A stretch of DNA of 64,000 bases from Lishizhenia tianjinensis (GTDB lineage: Bacteria > Bacteroidota > Bacteroidia > Flavobacteriales_D > Crocinitomicaceae), in contig NZ_FPAS01000001.1 of the NCBI RefSeq assembly GCF_900116425.1, positions 1,250,085 to 1,314,084 of the forward strand, written 5' to 3'. Under the pieces are notes generated by a model. It saw only the letters and a list, made by a program, of their open reading frames with translations. It was not told the DNA's origin and did no database searches. Position numbers and translations under genes: made by a program. How positions within the stretch are numbered: the first letter of the stretch is position 1; each line of letters starts with the position of its first letter. Shown here one piece after another: positions 36,001 through 42,935 of the stretch.

Positions 36001-38953
36001 TTCAACTGGAATTGAAGTTACAGTTAACCAACCCAACTCGGCATTAAACGTATCAATTTCTAATATCGTTAATGTTTACTGTTTTAACGATACAACTGGT
36101 AGTGCCACTGTTTCGGTAGAAGGAGGAACTCCTAACTATACCTATGCATGGAATACTTCTCCTGTTCAAACTACTGCAACAGCAGTAAACCTGGCCATAG
36201 GAACTTATACATGTGTGGTTACGGATGCCAATGGATGTACAGATTCTATCATGGTTACCATTTCACAACCCATAAATGCCTTAAACGCAAACATCTTGGT
36301 AAAAACGGATGTAAGTTGTTACGGAGGTAATAATGGATCTGCAACAGTAATGGGAACGGGTGGTACGCCTGGCTATACTTATGAATGGAATACAACACCT
36401 GTTCAATATTCAAATACAGCTACAGGTTTAACTGCGGGTACTTACAGCTGCACAGTTACCGATGCCAGTGGTTGTACCTTCCTGAAGGAGGTTACTATTA
36501 CAGAACCATCACAAGCTTTAAACGTGGCAACTTTGAACATAGTAGATGTTAGTTGTTTCAATGGATCTGATGGTAGTATCATGTTAAATGCAACAGGTGG
36601 AACACCAGGATACAGTTATTTCTGGAACACGAACCCTGTACAAAATAGTAACATCGCAGTTAACTTAAGTGCAGGAACCTATACTTGTACAGTTACAGAT
36701 AATAACGGTTGTCAAACACTTGTTACGGAAACTATAGTTGAGCCTTCCGCTCCCCTTTCACTTTCAATTAACGATTTTAACGATGTGAATTGTTTTGGAG
36801 ACCAAACAGGTTCTGCTATCGCTATTGCAGCTGGAGGTACACCAAATTACAGTTACAGTTGGACCACAGCTCCCGTACAAAATTCTGATTCAGCTACGAA
36901 TTTAGGAGCAGGTACCTACACTTGTAATGTATATGATGCACAAGGATGTTTCGCATCAGCTTCAGTTACTATTTCACAGCCAACTCAAGCCATCGCATTG
37001 AGTATAGATACAATTGTGAATGTAGCATGTTATGGAGATAATACGGGAAGTGCGAGTATCAACGCTATAGGTGGAACGCCAGGTTACACGTATGCATGGA
37101 ACACAGCTCCAGTGCAAACTACAGCTACAGCTTCAGGGTTAGCTGCAGGAACTTATACTTGCACGGTTACAGATAGTTTAGGTTGTTCTGAAACCATTAG
37201 CGTAACCATCGAACAACCGCAACAAGCACTCGGAATTAATTTAATTACGCAACAAGACGTTAACTGTTTTGGTGATGCAAGTGGATCTCTTCAAGTAAAC
37301 GCTTTTGGAGGTACACCGAACTATACATGTATTTGGGATAATGACAGTACACAAATGGCTCCATCCTACACGAATCTTCCTGTAGGTACGTATCAAGTAT
37401 TGGTTACAGATGCGAATGGATGTATCGATTCTACGAGTTATACAATTACACAACCCGCAGCACCTTTAGCGCTAAACTTGGTGCAAGTTGATCCTATATT
37501 GTGTAATGGAGATGCGAACGGATCTATTACTGTAGATGCCGTTGGAGGAACTCCAATTTACGCTTACACATGGTTAAACAGTTCGAGTTTAGTTGGTGCT
37601 AACATCAGTGGATTAGATGCACAGAACTACATAGGAATTGTAACTGACGTAAACGGATGTACAGATACCTTAGAAGTTCCTTTAGATGATCCTGAATTGT
37701 TAGAAGCTACCATAACTGCCGATACAGCTCTTTGTTTTGGAGCTGCGATCGATGTGGTTGTTGCACCTGTTGGTGGTACAGGAAATTACAACTATTCATG
37801 GACACCTAACTTATCAACTGGTAGTCTCTTGAATGATGTTCCTCAAGCCGACCAAGTATACACATGTACAGTAACAGATGCAAACAACTGTAATGTAACG
37901 GTTGCCACAACGGTAATTGTTCATTATACAGACCCAGATGACATTACGGCAATTTCCGATCAATTAACGATTTGTGAATTTGACAGTGTGATGTTGAGCT
38001 ACAGTTTTGCCTCAAGTACAATAGGTTTAGACATTGAGTGGGAGCACTGCCCTACTTGTGATCCAGATCAACCTGTATTTGCACAAATTGTAAGCGATAC
38101 TATGTTTGTGATCTCAGCAACTAACCAATGTAGTCAAACAGTATACGATACCGTTTATGTAAACTACCATGAATTACCAGTGGTTGATATTGCTTTAAAC
38201 AGTGATACTATCTGTGAGTTTAACACAGTTTCATTTATTAACTATGGAGACAATAACCCATCTTGGGATTACGCATGGGATTTCGGAGACGGAAACACTT
38301 CTACAGATCCTTCTCCTGAAAACTTCTATGATTACAATGGTTCTTACAATGTGAGTTTACTTGTAACCAATGAATTCGGATGTACAAGTTTAGACACAGC
38401 CTCTGCAACGATAGTGGTAAATCCACAAGCCATAGCAAGCTTTATTATAGATCCGGGATCTGTAACAACGATGGATGATCCCGTATTTAACTTTACGAAT
38501 ACAGCTATACATGCTAATGAATTCATTTGGATATTTGGTGATGGAGACTACTCTTTCCAAGAACATCCAACGCACATGTACGAATACTATGGTGAGTACA
38601 ACGTGCTACAGATTGCTAACAATGAGTTCAATTGTCCAGACACACTTGCCAAACCAATAACCATAAAACCATCACATGGTGTGTATGTTCCAAATGCATT
38701 TACTCCAGATGGGGATAAGTACAACAATACCTTCTTCCCAGAAACTTACGGATTGGCAAAAGATGGTTACCACATGCAAATCTTTAACCGATGGGGTGAA
38801 GTGATTTTTGAATCTTTCGAAGAACAAATTGGTTGGGATGGTAAATACCAAGAAACTCCTGTAAAAGAAGGTGTTTACACTTGGGTGATTTACTACAAAA
38901 CACTCGATAATCAGGTACATAAAATTGTTGGCCATGTATCTGTATTGAGATAA
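27038..38953 (+). CDS. Giant SprB-repeat surface protein with gliding-motility type C-terminal domain
   Basis: 3971 residues from the ATG at 27038. Order: signal peptide (MRNNYKFIIVFILLGFLGLG then ARAQ); a cysteine-rich N-terminal domain (to about 200); an Ig-like region (to about 400); about 40 SprB-type units of 79 residues; a degenerate unit; two PKD domains (WDFGDGNTSTDPSPENFYDY and WIFGDGDYSFQEHPTHMYEY); and a T9SS type B domain VYVPNAFTPDGDKYNNTFFP to the end, as in gliding-motility-associated proteins. Each unit begins with VNCFGDATGSATV-like sequence and ends with TCTVTDANGCT, so there are about three cysteines per unit. By family it is a filamentous adhesin exported by T9SS, moved by the gliding machinery or fixed on the surface. 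No sprF/sprC/sprD-type partner is adjacent. It has its own promoter. Confidence 0.93.
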   Translation: MRNNYKFIIVFILLGFLGLGARAQSTCDSVVPSFSVDLTSSPTATWTSPSVVRAGTCCGTSNNCIEFILYLHPNAVSINFTIPVGAVASGSMFYQLNCSPEVPVGEPICIDGPGPHIITFCKPGDNQNTYAIESISAPIIGPDITVASGCIDYLHAQYYDESTVTWTSLAPGASGDYDTLLSCNAGCDTTYLTSSNVNNPNVIDYYVCGYDAAGCIDSAICDTITATLLDLHDVSISAADTILCSYEPSTTLTVNSSGGTGNFTYLWSTGDTTTSITVGPGIYYVDVLDTSGCSTNSDTLEIIQLPEVVVTAGPDVDICNQFQANIPLTSSVLNATGVSWSGGNGSFPLGNTILNAAYLPTPGELLLNEIELYVASTGNQGCNADVDTLTINLFPFQDAVSISTTDVNCYNGTDGTSTTSVTGTQSPWNFNLNNSLSNSTGLFTNLGAGNYLISVVDNLGCTLDTSFIIEQPDTLIMLVSNQTNVNCFGNTTGTATATVTGGTAPYTYSWNTSPVQTSSTALGLAAGTYTCTVTDANNCTETIDVTITQPAAPLAVSIASISNVNCFGDATGSATVNAQGGTAPYSYSWNTTPAQTTATASGLTAGSYTCIVTDANGCIAVISTTITQPSAPLNASISNTVPVDCFGALTGSATATAQGGTPNYSYTWNTSPTQNTATATGLPAGTYTCTITDENGCTDTTMVTITQPAAALTASIASSTNVNCFGDATGSATASAQNGTPGYSYSWSTSPVQTTATASGLTAGTYTCTVTDANGCTAMVNAVISQPTAPLALNLSSLVDVNCFGEATGSATVVASNGTPGYTYSWNTIPVQTTAMATNLTAGTYTCTVTDNNGCTETIDATILQPSAALAVNINAQTNVNCFGDASGSATAVASFGTPGYSYSWNTSPIQTSATASGLVAGTYTCTVTDAFGCTESASVTITQPAAPLDASVASYIPVGCFGDATGSATTTVQGGTPGYSYSWNTSPVQNSITATSLAAGSYVCTVTDNLGCIDTAKVTITQPMAALSLNLSSTTNVNCFGDATGSATVVAQNGTPGYSYAWNTTPVQTSATATGLVAGTYTCTVTDANGCTEDINVNITQPAAPLSLTVNSTTNVSCYGNATGSATIAVTGGTPGYAYAWNTVPVQNSATANGLAAGTYTCTVTDVRGCSATISVTITQPTAALAASITSTTPVDCFGAATGSATASAQYGTPGYAYTWNTSPVQNTATADNLLAGNYICTVTDILGCIDTVHVTITQPAAPLALSIASSTDIACYGDANGSITVAAANGTPGYTYSWNTTPVQTSATAVNLTAGTYSCTVTDANGCVSSINATLSQPTAPLQVNLNTVNDVNCYGDATGSIAVIASNGTPGYNYSWNTSPVQTSATATGLTAGTYTCTVTDANGCTTSISATVTQPSGALTANISSISNVNCFGDATGSATVTASFGTPGYTYSWNTTPVQTNATATGLAAGSYTCTVTDALGCTTTTSVTITQPLAPISLSLVSTTAVGCYGDATGSATIASTGGTPTYSYAWNTTPVQTSATATGLAAGTYTCTVTDNLGCTATITVTITQPAAPLGVSIASISDVNCFGDATGSATVNAFDGTPGYTYSWNTTPVQTSATATGLAAGTYTCTVTDANGCTASVSATVTQPAAPIALSISANTPVSCYGFANGSATVASSGGTPGYTYAWNTTPVQTSATASGLAAGTYTCTVTDILGCSETISVTITQPAAALSLTVNPQINVACYGDATGAANVVASNGTPGYTYAWNTTPIQTTANATGLTAGTYTCTVTDANGCVETISVTITQPAAPLTLSVFATSNVDCYGDATGAATIQASNGTPGYTYSWNTTPVQTSATASGLAAGTYTCTVTDANGCVEDINVNITQPAAPISLSIGAISNVDCYGDATGSASVIANDGTPGYTYSWNTTPVQTSATATNLAAGTYTCTVTDALGCVETITATVTQPAGALTASVASISNVNCFGDATGSATVTASFGTPGYTYSWNTTPVQTNATATGLAAGTYTCTVTDALGCTTTTTANVTQPSAPLSLSIASTTNVGCYGDATGAATISASGGTPAYTYSWNTTPVQTGATATGLAAGNYICTVTDNLGCTATITVTIAQPAAPLGVSIASISDVNCFGDATGSATVSAFDGTPGYTYSWNTTPVQTSATATGLAAGTYTCTVTDANGCTASVSATVTQPAAPIALSISANTPVSCYGFANGSATVASTGGTPGYTYAWNTTPVQTTATASGLAAGTYTCTVTDILGCSETISVTITQPAAALSLTVNPQINVACYGDATGAANVVASNGTPGYTYAWNTTPIQTTANATGLAAGTYTCTVTDANGCVETISVTITQPAAPLTLSVFATSNVDCYGDATGAATIQASNGTPGYTYSWNTTPVQTSATASGLAAGTYTCTVTDANGCVEDINVNITQPAAPLAVSISSVTPVNCYGDATGSASVQASNGTPGYTYSWNTSPAQYTATATGLPAGIYTCTVTDALGCSEAIMVSITQPTAPLNITLASKTNVDCYGNMTGAASVNVTGGTAGYSYSWNTTPVQTTATATGLAAGSYTCTVTDAVGCTATFSVTINEPSAPLALNIIASSDILCYGDASGAATVQASFGTPGYTYSWNTTPIQTTSTASGLTAGTYTCTVTDANGCTEFINVNLSQPAAPLAVSISGITHIDCYGDATGSASVTAFDGTPGYTYSWNTSPVQTTATATGLTAGTYTCTVIDANGCSETVDVTITQPAAPLNVIIAGKTNVLCYGDATGTATLLVQGGTPNYTYAWNTSPVQTTATATGLTAGTYTCTITDANGCTTTRTVIIQQPNAPMNFQIDTTVAVLCYDGNNGSISVTGNGGVPPYSYHWSHNPNLNTGYATNLTAGNYECIVEDNNGCTVTLQTIVQQPNAPLTASIDTVSDVNCYGGFDGWATVQATGGTAGYTYVWNTIPQQYGNTAVNLAEGIYTCTVTDANGCSTGIEVTVNQPNSALNVSISNIVNVYCFNDTTGSATVSVEGGTPNYTYAWNTSPVQTTATAVNLAIGTYTCVVTDANGCTDSIMVTISQPINALNANILVKTDVSCYGGNNGSATVMGTGGTPGYTYEWNTTPVQYSNTATGLTAGTYSCTVTDASGCTFLKEVTITEPSQALNVATLNIVDVSCFNGSDGSIMLNATGGTPGYSYFWNTNPVQNSNIAVNLSAGTYTCTVTDNNGCQTLVTETIVEPSAPLSLSINDFNDVNCFGDQTGSAIAIAAGGTPNYSYSWTTAPVQNSDSATNLGAGTYTCNVYDAQGCFASASVTISQPTQAIALSIDTIVNVACYGDNTGSASINAIGGTPGYTYAWNTAPVQTTATASGLAAGTYTCTVTDSLGCSETISVTIEQPQQALGINLITQQDVNCFGDASGSLQVNAFGGTPNYTCIWDNDSTQMAPSYTNLPVGTYQVLVTDANGCIDSTSYTITQPAAPLALNLVQVDPILCNGDANGSITVDAVGGTPIYAYTWLNSSSLVGANISGLDAQNYIGIVTDVNGCTDTLEVPLDDPELLEATITADTALCFGAAIDVVVAPVGGTGNYNYSWTPNLSTGSLLNDVPQADQVYTCTVTDANNCNVTVATTVIVHYTDPDDITAISDQLTICEFDSVMLSYSFASSTIGLDIEWEHCPTCDPDQPVFAQIVSDTMFVISATNQCSQTVYDTVYVNYHELPVVDIALNSDTICEFNTVSFINYGDNNPSWDYAWDFGDGNTSTDPSPENFYDYNGSYNVSLLVTNEFGCTSLDTASATIVVNPQAIASFIIDPGSVTTMDDPVFNFTNTAIHANEFIWIFGDGDYSFQEHPTHMYEYYGEYNVLQIANNEFNCPDTLAKPITIKPSHGVYVPNAFTPDGDKYNNTFFPETYGLAKDGYHMQIFNRWGEVIFESFEEQIGWDGKYQETPVKEGVYTWVIYYKTLDNQVHKIVGHVSVLR
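31709..32721 (+). repeat. Duplicated 1-kb block within the SprB array, left copy
   Basis: Matches 33368-34380 at an offset of exactly 1659 bases (seven units) with about 30 base differences counted by eye. Covers units beginning with ISDVNCFGD, NTPVSCYGF, QINVACYGD and TSNVDCYGD in the same order in both copies. Confidence 0.85.
33368..34380 (+). repeat. Duplicated 1-kb block within the SprB array, right copy
   Basis: Second copy of 31709-32721. A further shorter match, 31325-31470 against 32984-33129, has the same 1659-base offset, which shows that the duplicated tract was originally longer. Confidence 0.85.
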
Positions 38954-38979
38954 ATGAATTATTTGACTATTTTTTCTGC

Positions 38980-40074
38980 ATGAAAATTAAGGAAGTCAGT
39001 AATTTTTTAGAAGAAATAGCTCCACTAGGGTCGCAAGAGTCGTATGACAATTGCGGCCTTTTAGTTGGAGACCCTAACACGGAAGTAACCGGAGCTTTAT
39101 TAACTTTAGATTGTATAGAAGCCACTGTTGATGAAGCCATCGCGTTAGGATACAACCTTATCATTGCCCACCACCCTATCATCTTTGGTGGATTAAAAAA
39201 ACTCAACGGCAAGAATTATATAGAACGCACAGTTCTCAAAGCCATTAAAAATGACATTGCCATTTATGCCATTCACACCAATTTGGATAATTATAATTTA
39301 GGTGTGAACTATGAAATTGGTCAACGTCTCGGTTTAGAAAATCTTAAAGTCTTATCCCCTAAAAAGGATGTACTCAACAAACTTGTAGTTTTCGTTCCTA
39401 AGAATTATACAGAGGAAGTAAAAAAAGCTTTATACGAAGCAGGTGCTGGTCACATAGGAAACTATGCAGAATGTTCTTTCCAAACAGAAGGAACGGGTAC
39501 TTTCACCCCTCTCGAAGATGCTGATCCATTTATGGGAACTACCAACGAAAATGAGAAAGTTGAAGAAAGCAAGGTTGAGGTAATAGTAGACAACTACAAA
39601 CTAGGAAAAGTAATTGCTGCCATGTTGCAAGCTCACCCCTATGAAGAAGTTGCTTACGATGTTTATGCCTTGAAAAACCAACACCAAGAATTAGGTTCTG
39701 GAATGGTAGGTGAATTACCTATTGAGATGGATACCAAAGAGTTTTTACAAAGGGTAAAAAACAACTTTAATTGTGGTGTAATTAGACATACCAACATCCA
39801 TAAAGAACATGTCAAAAAAATTGCTTTTTGTGGTGGTTCAGGAAGCTTTCTATTGGGCCAAGCCAGAGCAGTTGGAGCCGACATTTACATCACGGGAGAT
39901 TTCAAGTATCACGAATTTTTTGATGCTGAAAACCAAATTATTATTGCCGACATCGGACATTTTGAAAGTGAACAATATACTCCTCACCTTTTAGAGCGTA
40001 TTTTGAAGAAAAAATTTATTAACTTTGCAGTTCGTTTAACAGGAGTAAATACAAATCCTATAAATTATTTTTAG
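38980..40074 (+). CDS. Nif3-like dinuclear metal centre protein
   Basis: A 364-residue protein of the NIF3/YbgI/YqfO family (GTP cyclohydrolase I type 2 homologue), a toroidal hexamer with two metals. Metal-site sequence: ESYDNCGLLVGDP at the N-terminus, YNLIIAHHPIIFGGLKKL with the HH pair, YAIHTNLDNYNLGVNYEI, and near the end YITGDFKYHEFFDAENQI and DIGHFESEQYTPHLL. The long form has an inserted PII-like domain (about 125-235), as in YqfO. Biochemical role is unsettled. It starts 26 bases after the giant gene and precedes the zinc-ribbon gene by 6 bases. Confidence 0.93.
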   Translation: MKIKEVSNFLEEIAPLGSQESYDNCGLLVGDPNTEVTGALLTLDCIEATVDEAIALGYNLIIAHHPIIFGGLKKLNGKNYIERTVLKAIKNDIAIYAIHTNLDNYNLGVNYEIGQRLGLENLKVLSPKKDVLNKLVVFVPKNYTEEVKKALYEAGAGHIGNYAECSFQTEGTGTFTPLEDADPFMGTTNENEKVEESKVEVIVDNYKLGKVIAAMLQAHPYEEVAYDVYALKNQHQELGSGMVGELPIEMDTKEFLQRVKNNFNCGVIRHTNIHKEHVKKIAFCGGSGSFLLGQARAVGADIYITGDFKYHEFFDAENQIIIADIGHFESEQYTPHLLERILKKKFINFAVRLTGVNTNPINYF

Positions 40075-40080
40075 CGCGAT

Positions 40081-40821
40081 ATGGCTACAAAAACTAAGGA
40101 AGTTTCGACTATAGCAGAAAAACTGGATGCTCTTATCAATCTACAGAGCATTGATTCAGAAATAGATAGAATACGTACAATACGTGGAGAATTGCCTTTA
40201 GAGGTTCAAGATCTTGAAGATGAATTGGAAGGTTTAGAGACAAGAATTAACAAGATGAAGGATGAGCTGAAAGATCTGGAAACAGAGATTACAGACCGTA
40301 AAAATGCTCAGAAAGATTCTCAAACAGCTATTGCTGCTTACAAAACGAAGCAAGATAACGTTAGAAATAATAGAGAGTTCGAATCTTTAAGTAAAGAAAT
40401 TGAATTCCAGGAATTGGAAATCAAATTAAACGACAAAAAGATCAAGGAAGCGAAAGCGCGCATCGAAAACAAAAAAGAAGTTTTAGCTGAAGCTACTGAG
40501 CGTTTCGATGGAAGAAAGAAAGACTTAGACGCTAAGAAAAGTGAACTTGAAGCTATCATCGCAGAAACTCAAAAAGATGAGGAGAAGTTGATGAAGAATT
40601 CTGAGAAAGCTCAAAAATCTATTGACGATAGATTGGTGAAAGCTTACAACAGATTAAGACAAAACGCGAAAAACGGTTTAGCCGTAGTTCCTGTAGATAG
40701 AGATTCTTGTGGAGGATGTTTCAACAGAATACCACCACAAAGACAAATGGATATTCAAACGAAACGTAAGATTATCGTTTGTGAGCACTGTGGAAGAATC
40801 TTAGTACCAGGAGAAGAATAA
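40081..40821 (+). CDS. Coiled-coil protein with C-terminal C4 zinc ribbon
   Basis: A 246-residue cytoplasmic protein. Residues about 10-180 form a long antiparallel coiled coil (LEDELEGLETRINKMKDELK, IEFQELEIKLNDKKIKEAKA), followed by a zinc ribbon with two CxxC knuckles: SCGGCFNRIPPQRQ and VCEHCGRILVPGEE. This is the zf-RING_7/C4-type family that commonly follows nif3 genes in Bacteroidota, a conserved pair whose role is unclear. It likely binds nucleic acid or ribosomal components by analogy with similar zinc-ribbon coils. Followed by a terminator. Confidence 0.92.
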   Translation: MATKTKEVSTIAEKLDALINLQSIDSEIDRIRTIRGELPLEVQDLEDELEGLETRINKMKDELKDLETEITDRKNAQKDSQTAIAAYKTKQDNVRNNREFESLSKEIEFQELEIKLNDKKIKEAKARIENKKEVLAEATERFDGRKKDLDAKKSELEAIIAETQKDEEKLMKNSEKAQKSIDDRLVKAYNRLRQNAKNGLAVVPVDRDSCGGCFNRIPPQRQMDIQTKRKIIVCEHCGRILVPGEE

Positions 40822-40835
40822 AAATAATTTGTATG

Positions 40836-40870
40836 AAAGAAGGTTGTCAGTTTTGGCAACCTTCTTTTTT
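40836..40870 (+). terminator. Terminator after the zinc-ribbon gene
   Basis: AAGAAGGTTG (40837-40846) pairs with CAACCTTCTT (40857-40866) around a 10-base loop, ending in a run of T. Confidence 0.9.
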
Positions 40871-40900
40871 ATCCCTACTTCACCACCTCGAAAAAATCAA

Positions 40901-40937
40901 ACAAAAAAAAGACTGTCACCAAATGGAAACAGTCTTT
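40901..40937 (-). terminator. Terminator of the bioD-bioA operon
   Basis: On the minus strand AAAGACTGT and ACAGTCTTT form a 9-bp stem with a 12-base loop, followed by TTTTT, about 20 bases past the bioA stop. Confidence 0.85.
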
Positions 40938-40956
40938 CAATTTTATCTCTTCAATT

Positions 40957-42231
40957 TTATACCTTCTCTACAAACTCCATGATCTTGTCATAACAGTATT
41001 GCAACTCTTCATTGGTTGTACAATACGGAGGGTTTAAAAACATGATATTCCCTAAAGGTCTTAACAGCATTCCATTTTCTAAAAAGAAGTTATAAGCTTC
41101 ATCTCTAATGTTAGAAAAATAAGTATTCCCCTCCCCTGTTTCAATTTCAAGGGCCATGATAGTTCCTGTTATTCTAATTTCATTCACTTTATCATGCTTA
41201 TCATTTGCCGCTTTAAATGCTTCATGACTCGCTGTGATACGCGCCAAATTTTCTTTCAATTCGGGTTTTTCAAACAAGTCAAGATTTGCACAAGCCACGG
41301 CACAGGTTACTGGGTTTCCTGTATAACTATGTCCGTGTAACAAGGCTTTCACCTTATCATCATCCAAGAAACCTTCATACAAACGTTCTGTAGCCACTGT
41401 TAGCCCCATAGCCAAAGCTCCAGCTGTTAATCCTTTCGAAAGACAAACTATGTCTGGTTTCGCATCTATATGATCCATAGAGAACATCTTTCCTGTTCTT
41501 CCCCAACCTGTCATTACCTCATCAAAAATCACCAATGCATCGTGTTCTTGAGCAAGTAAGGTAAGTTTATTTAAAAACTCAGGACTGTACATACGCATAC
41601 CTCCAGAACCTTGAACGAGTGGCTCTACAATGATTCCTGCAAACTCTCCCGTTTTCAAAAACGCTTCAGCTTGTTGTAAGACTTCCTCTTCTTTGTTCTT
41701 AAAAGGAAAATCTAGATAGTCTACATCAAAGAAAAAGTGCTCAAATGGGGCATTAAAATACGAACGCTGTCCAACAGACATTGCTCCAAATGTATCACCA
41801 TGATAGGCTCCATCTAACGCCAATATTCTTTTCTTGTCTACGCCTTTGTTGTACCAAAACTGGAAGACCATTTTCAATGCAACTTCTATGGCCGTTGAAC
41901 CATTATCTGAGAAGAAAACTTTGGTAAACTTCTCTGGCAAAATTCCAACAATACGCTCTGCTAATTCTACCGCCTTTGGATGGGTTACACCTGCCAATAA
42001 AGTATGATCCAATGTTTTGAATTGTTCTGCTAAAGCTTGTTGTATGTGAGGGTGACCATGTCCGTGAACATTTACCCACCAAGAAGAATTACAATCGATG
42101 TAGCTCTTTCCGTTTTCGTCGTATAAATAACTTCCTTCGGCGCGTACGATGGGCAAAGCATCTCCGGCCGTTTTCATTTGAGTAAATGGATGCCAAACGT
42201 ATTTTCTATCTCTTTCTAATAGTTCGCTCAT
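40957..42231 (-). CDS. bioA: Adenosylmethionine-8-amino-7-oxononanoate aminotransferase
   Basis: Transfers the amino group of S-adenosylmethionine to 8-amino-7-oxononanoate, giving 7,8-diaminononanoate in biotin synthesis. The 424-residue class III aminotransferase has the BioA N-terminus RKYVWHPFTQMK, the substrate region SSWWVNVHGHGHPHIQQALA, LDGAYHGDTFGAMSVGQRSY, the PLP-aspartate region VIFDEVMTGWGRTGKMF and the Schiff-base lysine in CLSKGLTAGALAMGLTV. Length fits. Its start overlaps the bioD stop by one base, so the two steps are made from one transcript. bioB and bioF are not in the window. Confidence 0.96.
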   Translation of the reverse strand: MSELLERDRKYVWHPFTQMKTAGDALPIVRAEGSYLYDENGKSYIDCNSSWWVNVHGHGHPHIQQALAEQFKTLDHTLLAGVTHPKAVELAERIVGILPEKFTKVFFSDNGSTAIEVALKMVFQFWYNKGVDKKRILALDGAYHGDTFGAMSVGQRSYFNAPFEHFFFDVDYLDFPFKNKEEEVLQQAEAFLKTGEFAGIIVEPLVQGSGGMRMYSPEFLNKLTLLAQEHDALVIFDEVMTGWGRTGKMFSMDHIDAKPDIVCLSKGLTAGALAMGLTVATERLYEGFLDDDKVKALLHGHSYTGNPVTCAVACANLDLFEKPELKENLARITASHEAFKAANDKHDKVNEIRITGTIMALEIETGEGNTYFSNIRDEAYNFFLENGMLLRPLGNIMFLNPPYCTTNEELQYCYDKIMEFVEKV

Positions 42232-42854
42232 TACAATTTCTCTTTAATAATTTGTGCTTGTTCTTGAATAAAATTTGGTGTGATTTCTTTGGCCAATGGC
42301 ACTCTATATATAACAGGTAAACCATACTTCTTTGCTATGATATCCTCTGTTGTTTTATGTTCGTCTCCTACATAGATGATACCTGCTATTTCTATGCCTT
42401 CGCGTTGCATCAATTCTATGGTCATCATGGTATGATTAATACTACCCAAATAGTGACGAGAAACAATAATGGTAGGAAGATTAAGGTGTTTAAAAAGATC
42501 CAAATAAGTTTCGGCCTTTGCATTAAATGGAACCATCAATCCTCCTGCTCCTTCTACGATTAAATTGGCTTCAACCTCTGGAATTTTAAAATCGGATAAA
42601 GCAATGTTTATCCCATCGATTTCTGCAGCTGCGTGGGGCGACATAGGTTCTGTTAAAGCATAACGCTCTTGCATTACTCTTACCTTATTAGAACAATACT
42701 TTTGCACTTTTTTCGTATCTGAGAAATTCAAATCTCCCGCTTGCACTGGTTTCCAATAGTGAGCTTCTAAAGCTTCACTTAAAATGGCACTCACAACAGT
42801 TTTACCTACATCTGTTCCTATTCCTGTAACTGCGTATTTTTTAAACTCTTTCAC
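42231..42854 (-). CDS. bioD: Dethiobiotin synthetase
   Basis: An ATP-dependent enzyme that closes the ureido ring of 7,8-diaminononanoate to dethiobiotin. The 207-residue P-loop protein starts MKEFKKYAVTGIGTDVGKTV with the BioD P-loop GTDVGKT, followed by the biotin-pathway motif AHYWKPVQAGD, LIVEGAGGLMVPFN (Mg2+ and substrate) and LPTIIVSRHYLGSINHTMMT. First gene of the bioD-bioA unit. No classical TAnnTTTG motif was found just upstream, and no riboswitch was recognised. The pheT terminator separates it from pheT. Confidence 0.94.
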   Translation of the reverse strand: MKEFKKYAVTGIGTDVGKTVVSAILSEALEAHYWKPVQAGDLNFSDTKKVQKYCSNKVRVMQERYALTEPMSPHAAAEIDGINIALSDFKIPEVEANLIVEGAGGLMVPFNAKAETYLDLFKHLNLPTIIVSRHYLGSINHTMMTIELMQREGIEIAGIIYVGDEHKTTEDIIAKKYGLPVIYRVPLAKEITPNFIQEQAQIIKEKL

Positions 42855-42893
42855 GGTCTGTACTTTTCTAATCTATTCTTGTAATTTCTATTC

Positions 42894-42927
42894 CCTAAAA
42901 AAAGTCCAACCTTTTCGGCTGGACTTT
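42894..42927 (-). terminator. Terminator of pheT
   Basis: On the minus strand AAAGTCCAGCC and GGTTGGACTTT form an 11-bp stem (one G-T pair, 5-base loop), followed by seven T. Confidence 0.9.
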
Positions 42928-42935
42928 CTCTTGTT

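Larger units (their letters stand above)
28250..37730 (+). repeat. Tandem array of about 40 in-frame 237-bp SprB units
   Basis: The cysteine codon of the CFG/CYG motif recurs at 28496, 28733, 28970, 29207, 29444 and so on to 37265 and 37502. From 28496 to 37502 is 9006 bases, exactly 38 periods of 237. The first unit (28262) is one codon shorter. Units vary in sequence, apart from blocks of near identity (see the duplicated segment). Protein-level conservation is strongest at the Cys-Gly-Asp opening, the PGYTYSWNT strand and the TCTVTDANGC turn. Confidence 0.9.

Noticed and set aside
28250-37730. Regular repeats that could suggest a CRISPR array
   Set aside because: The units are 237 bp, in frame, protein-coding and diverged along their whole length, with no short identical repeat and unique spacer pattern and no cas genes.
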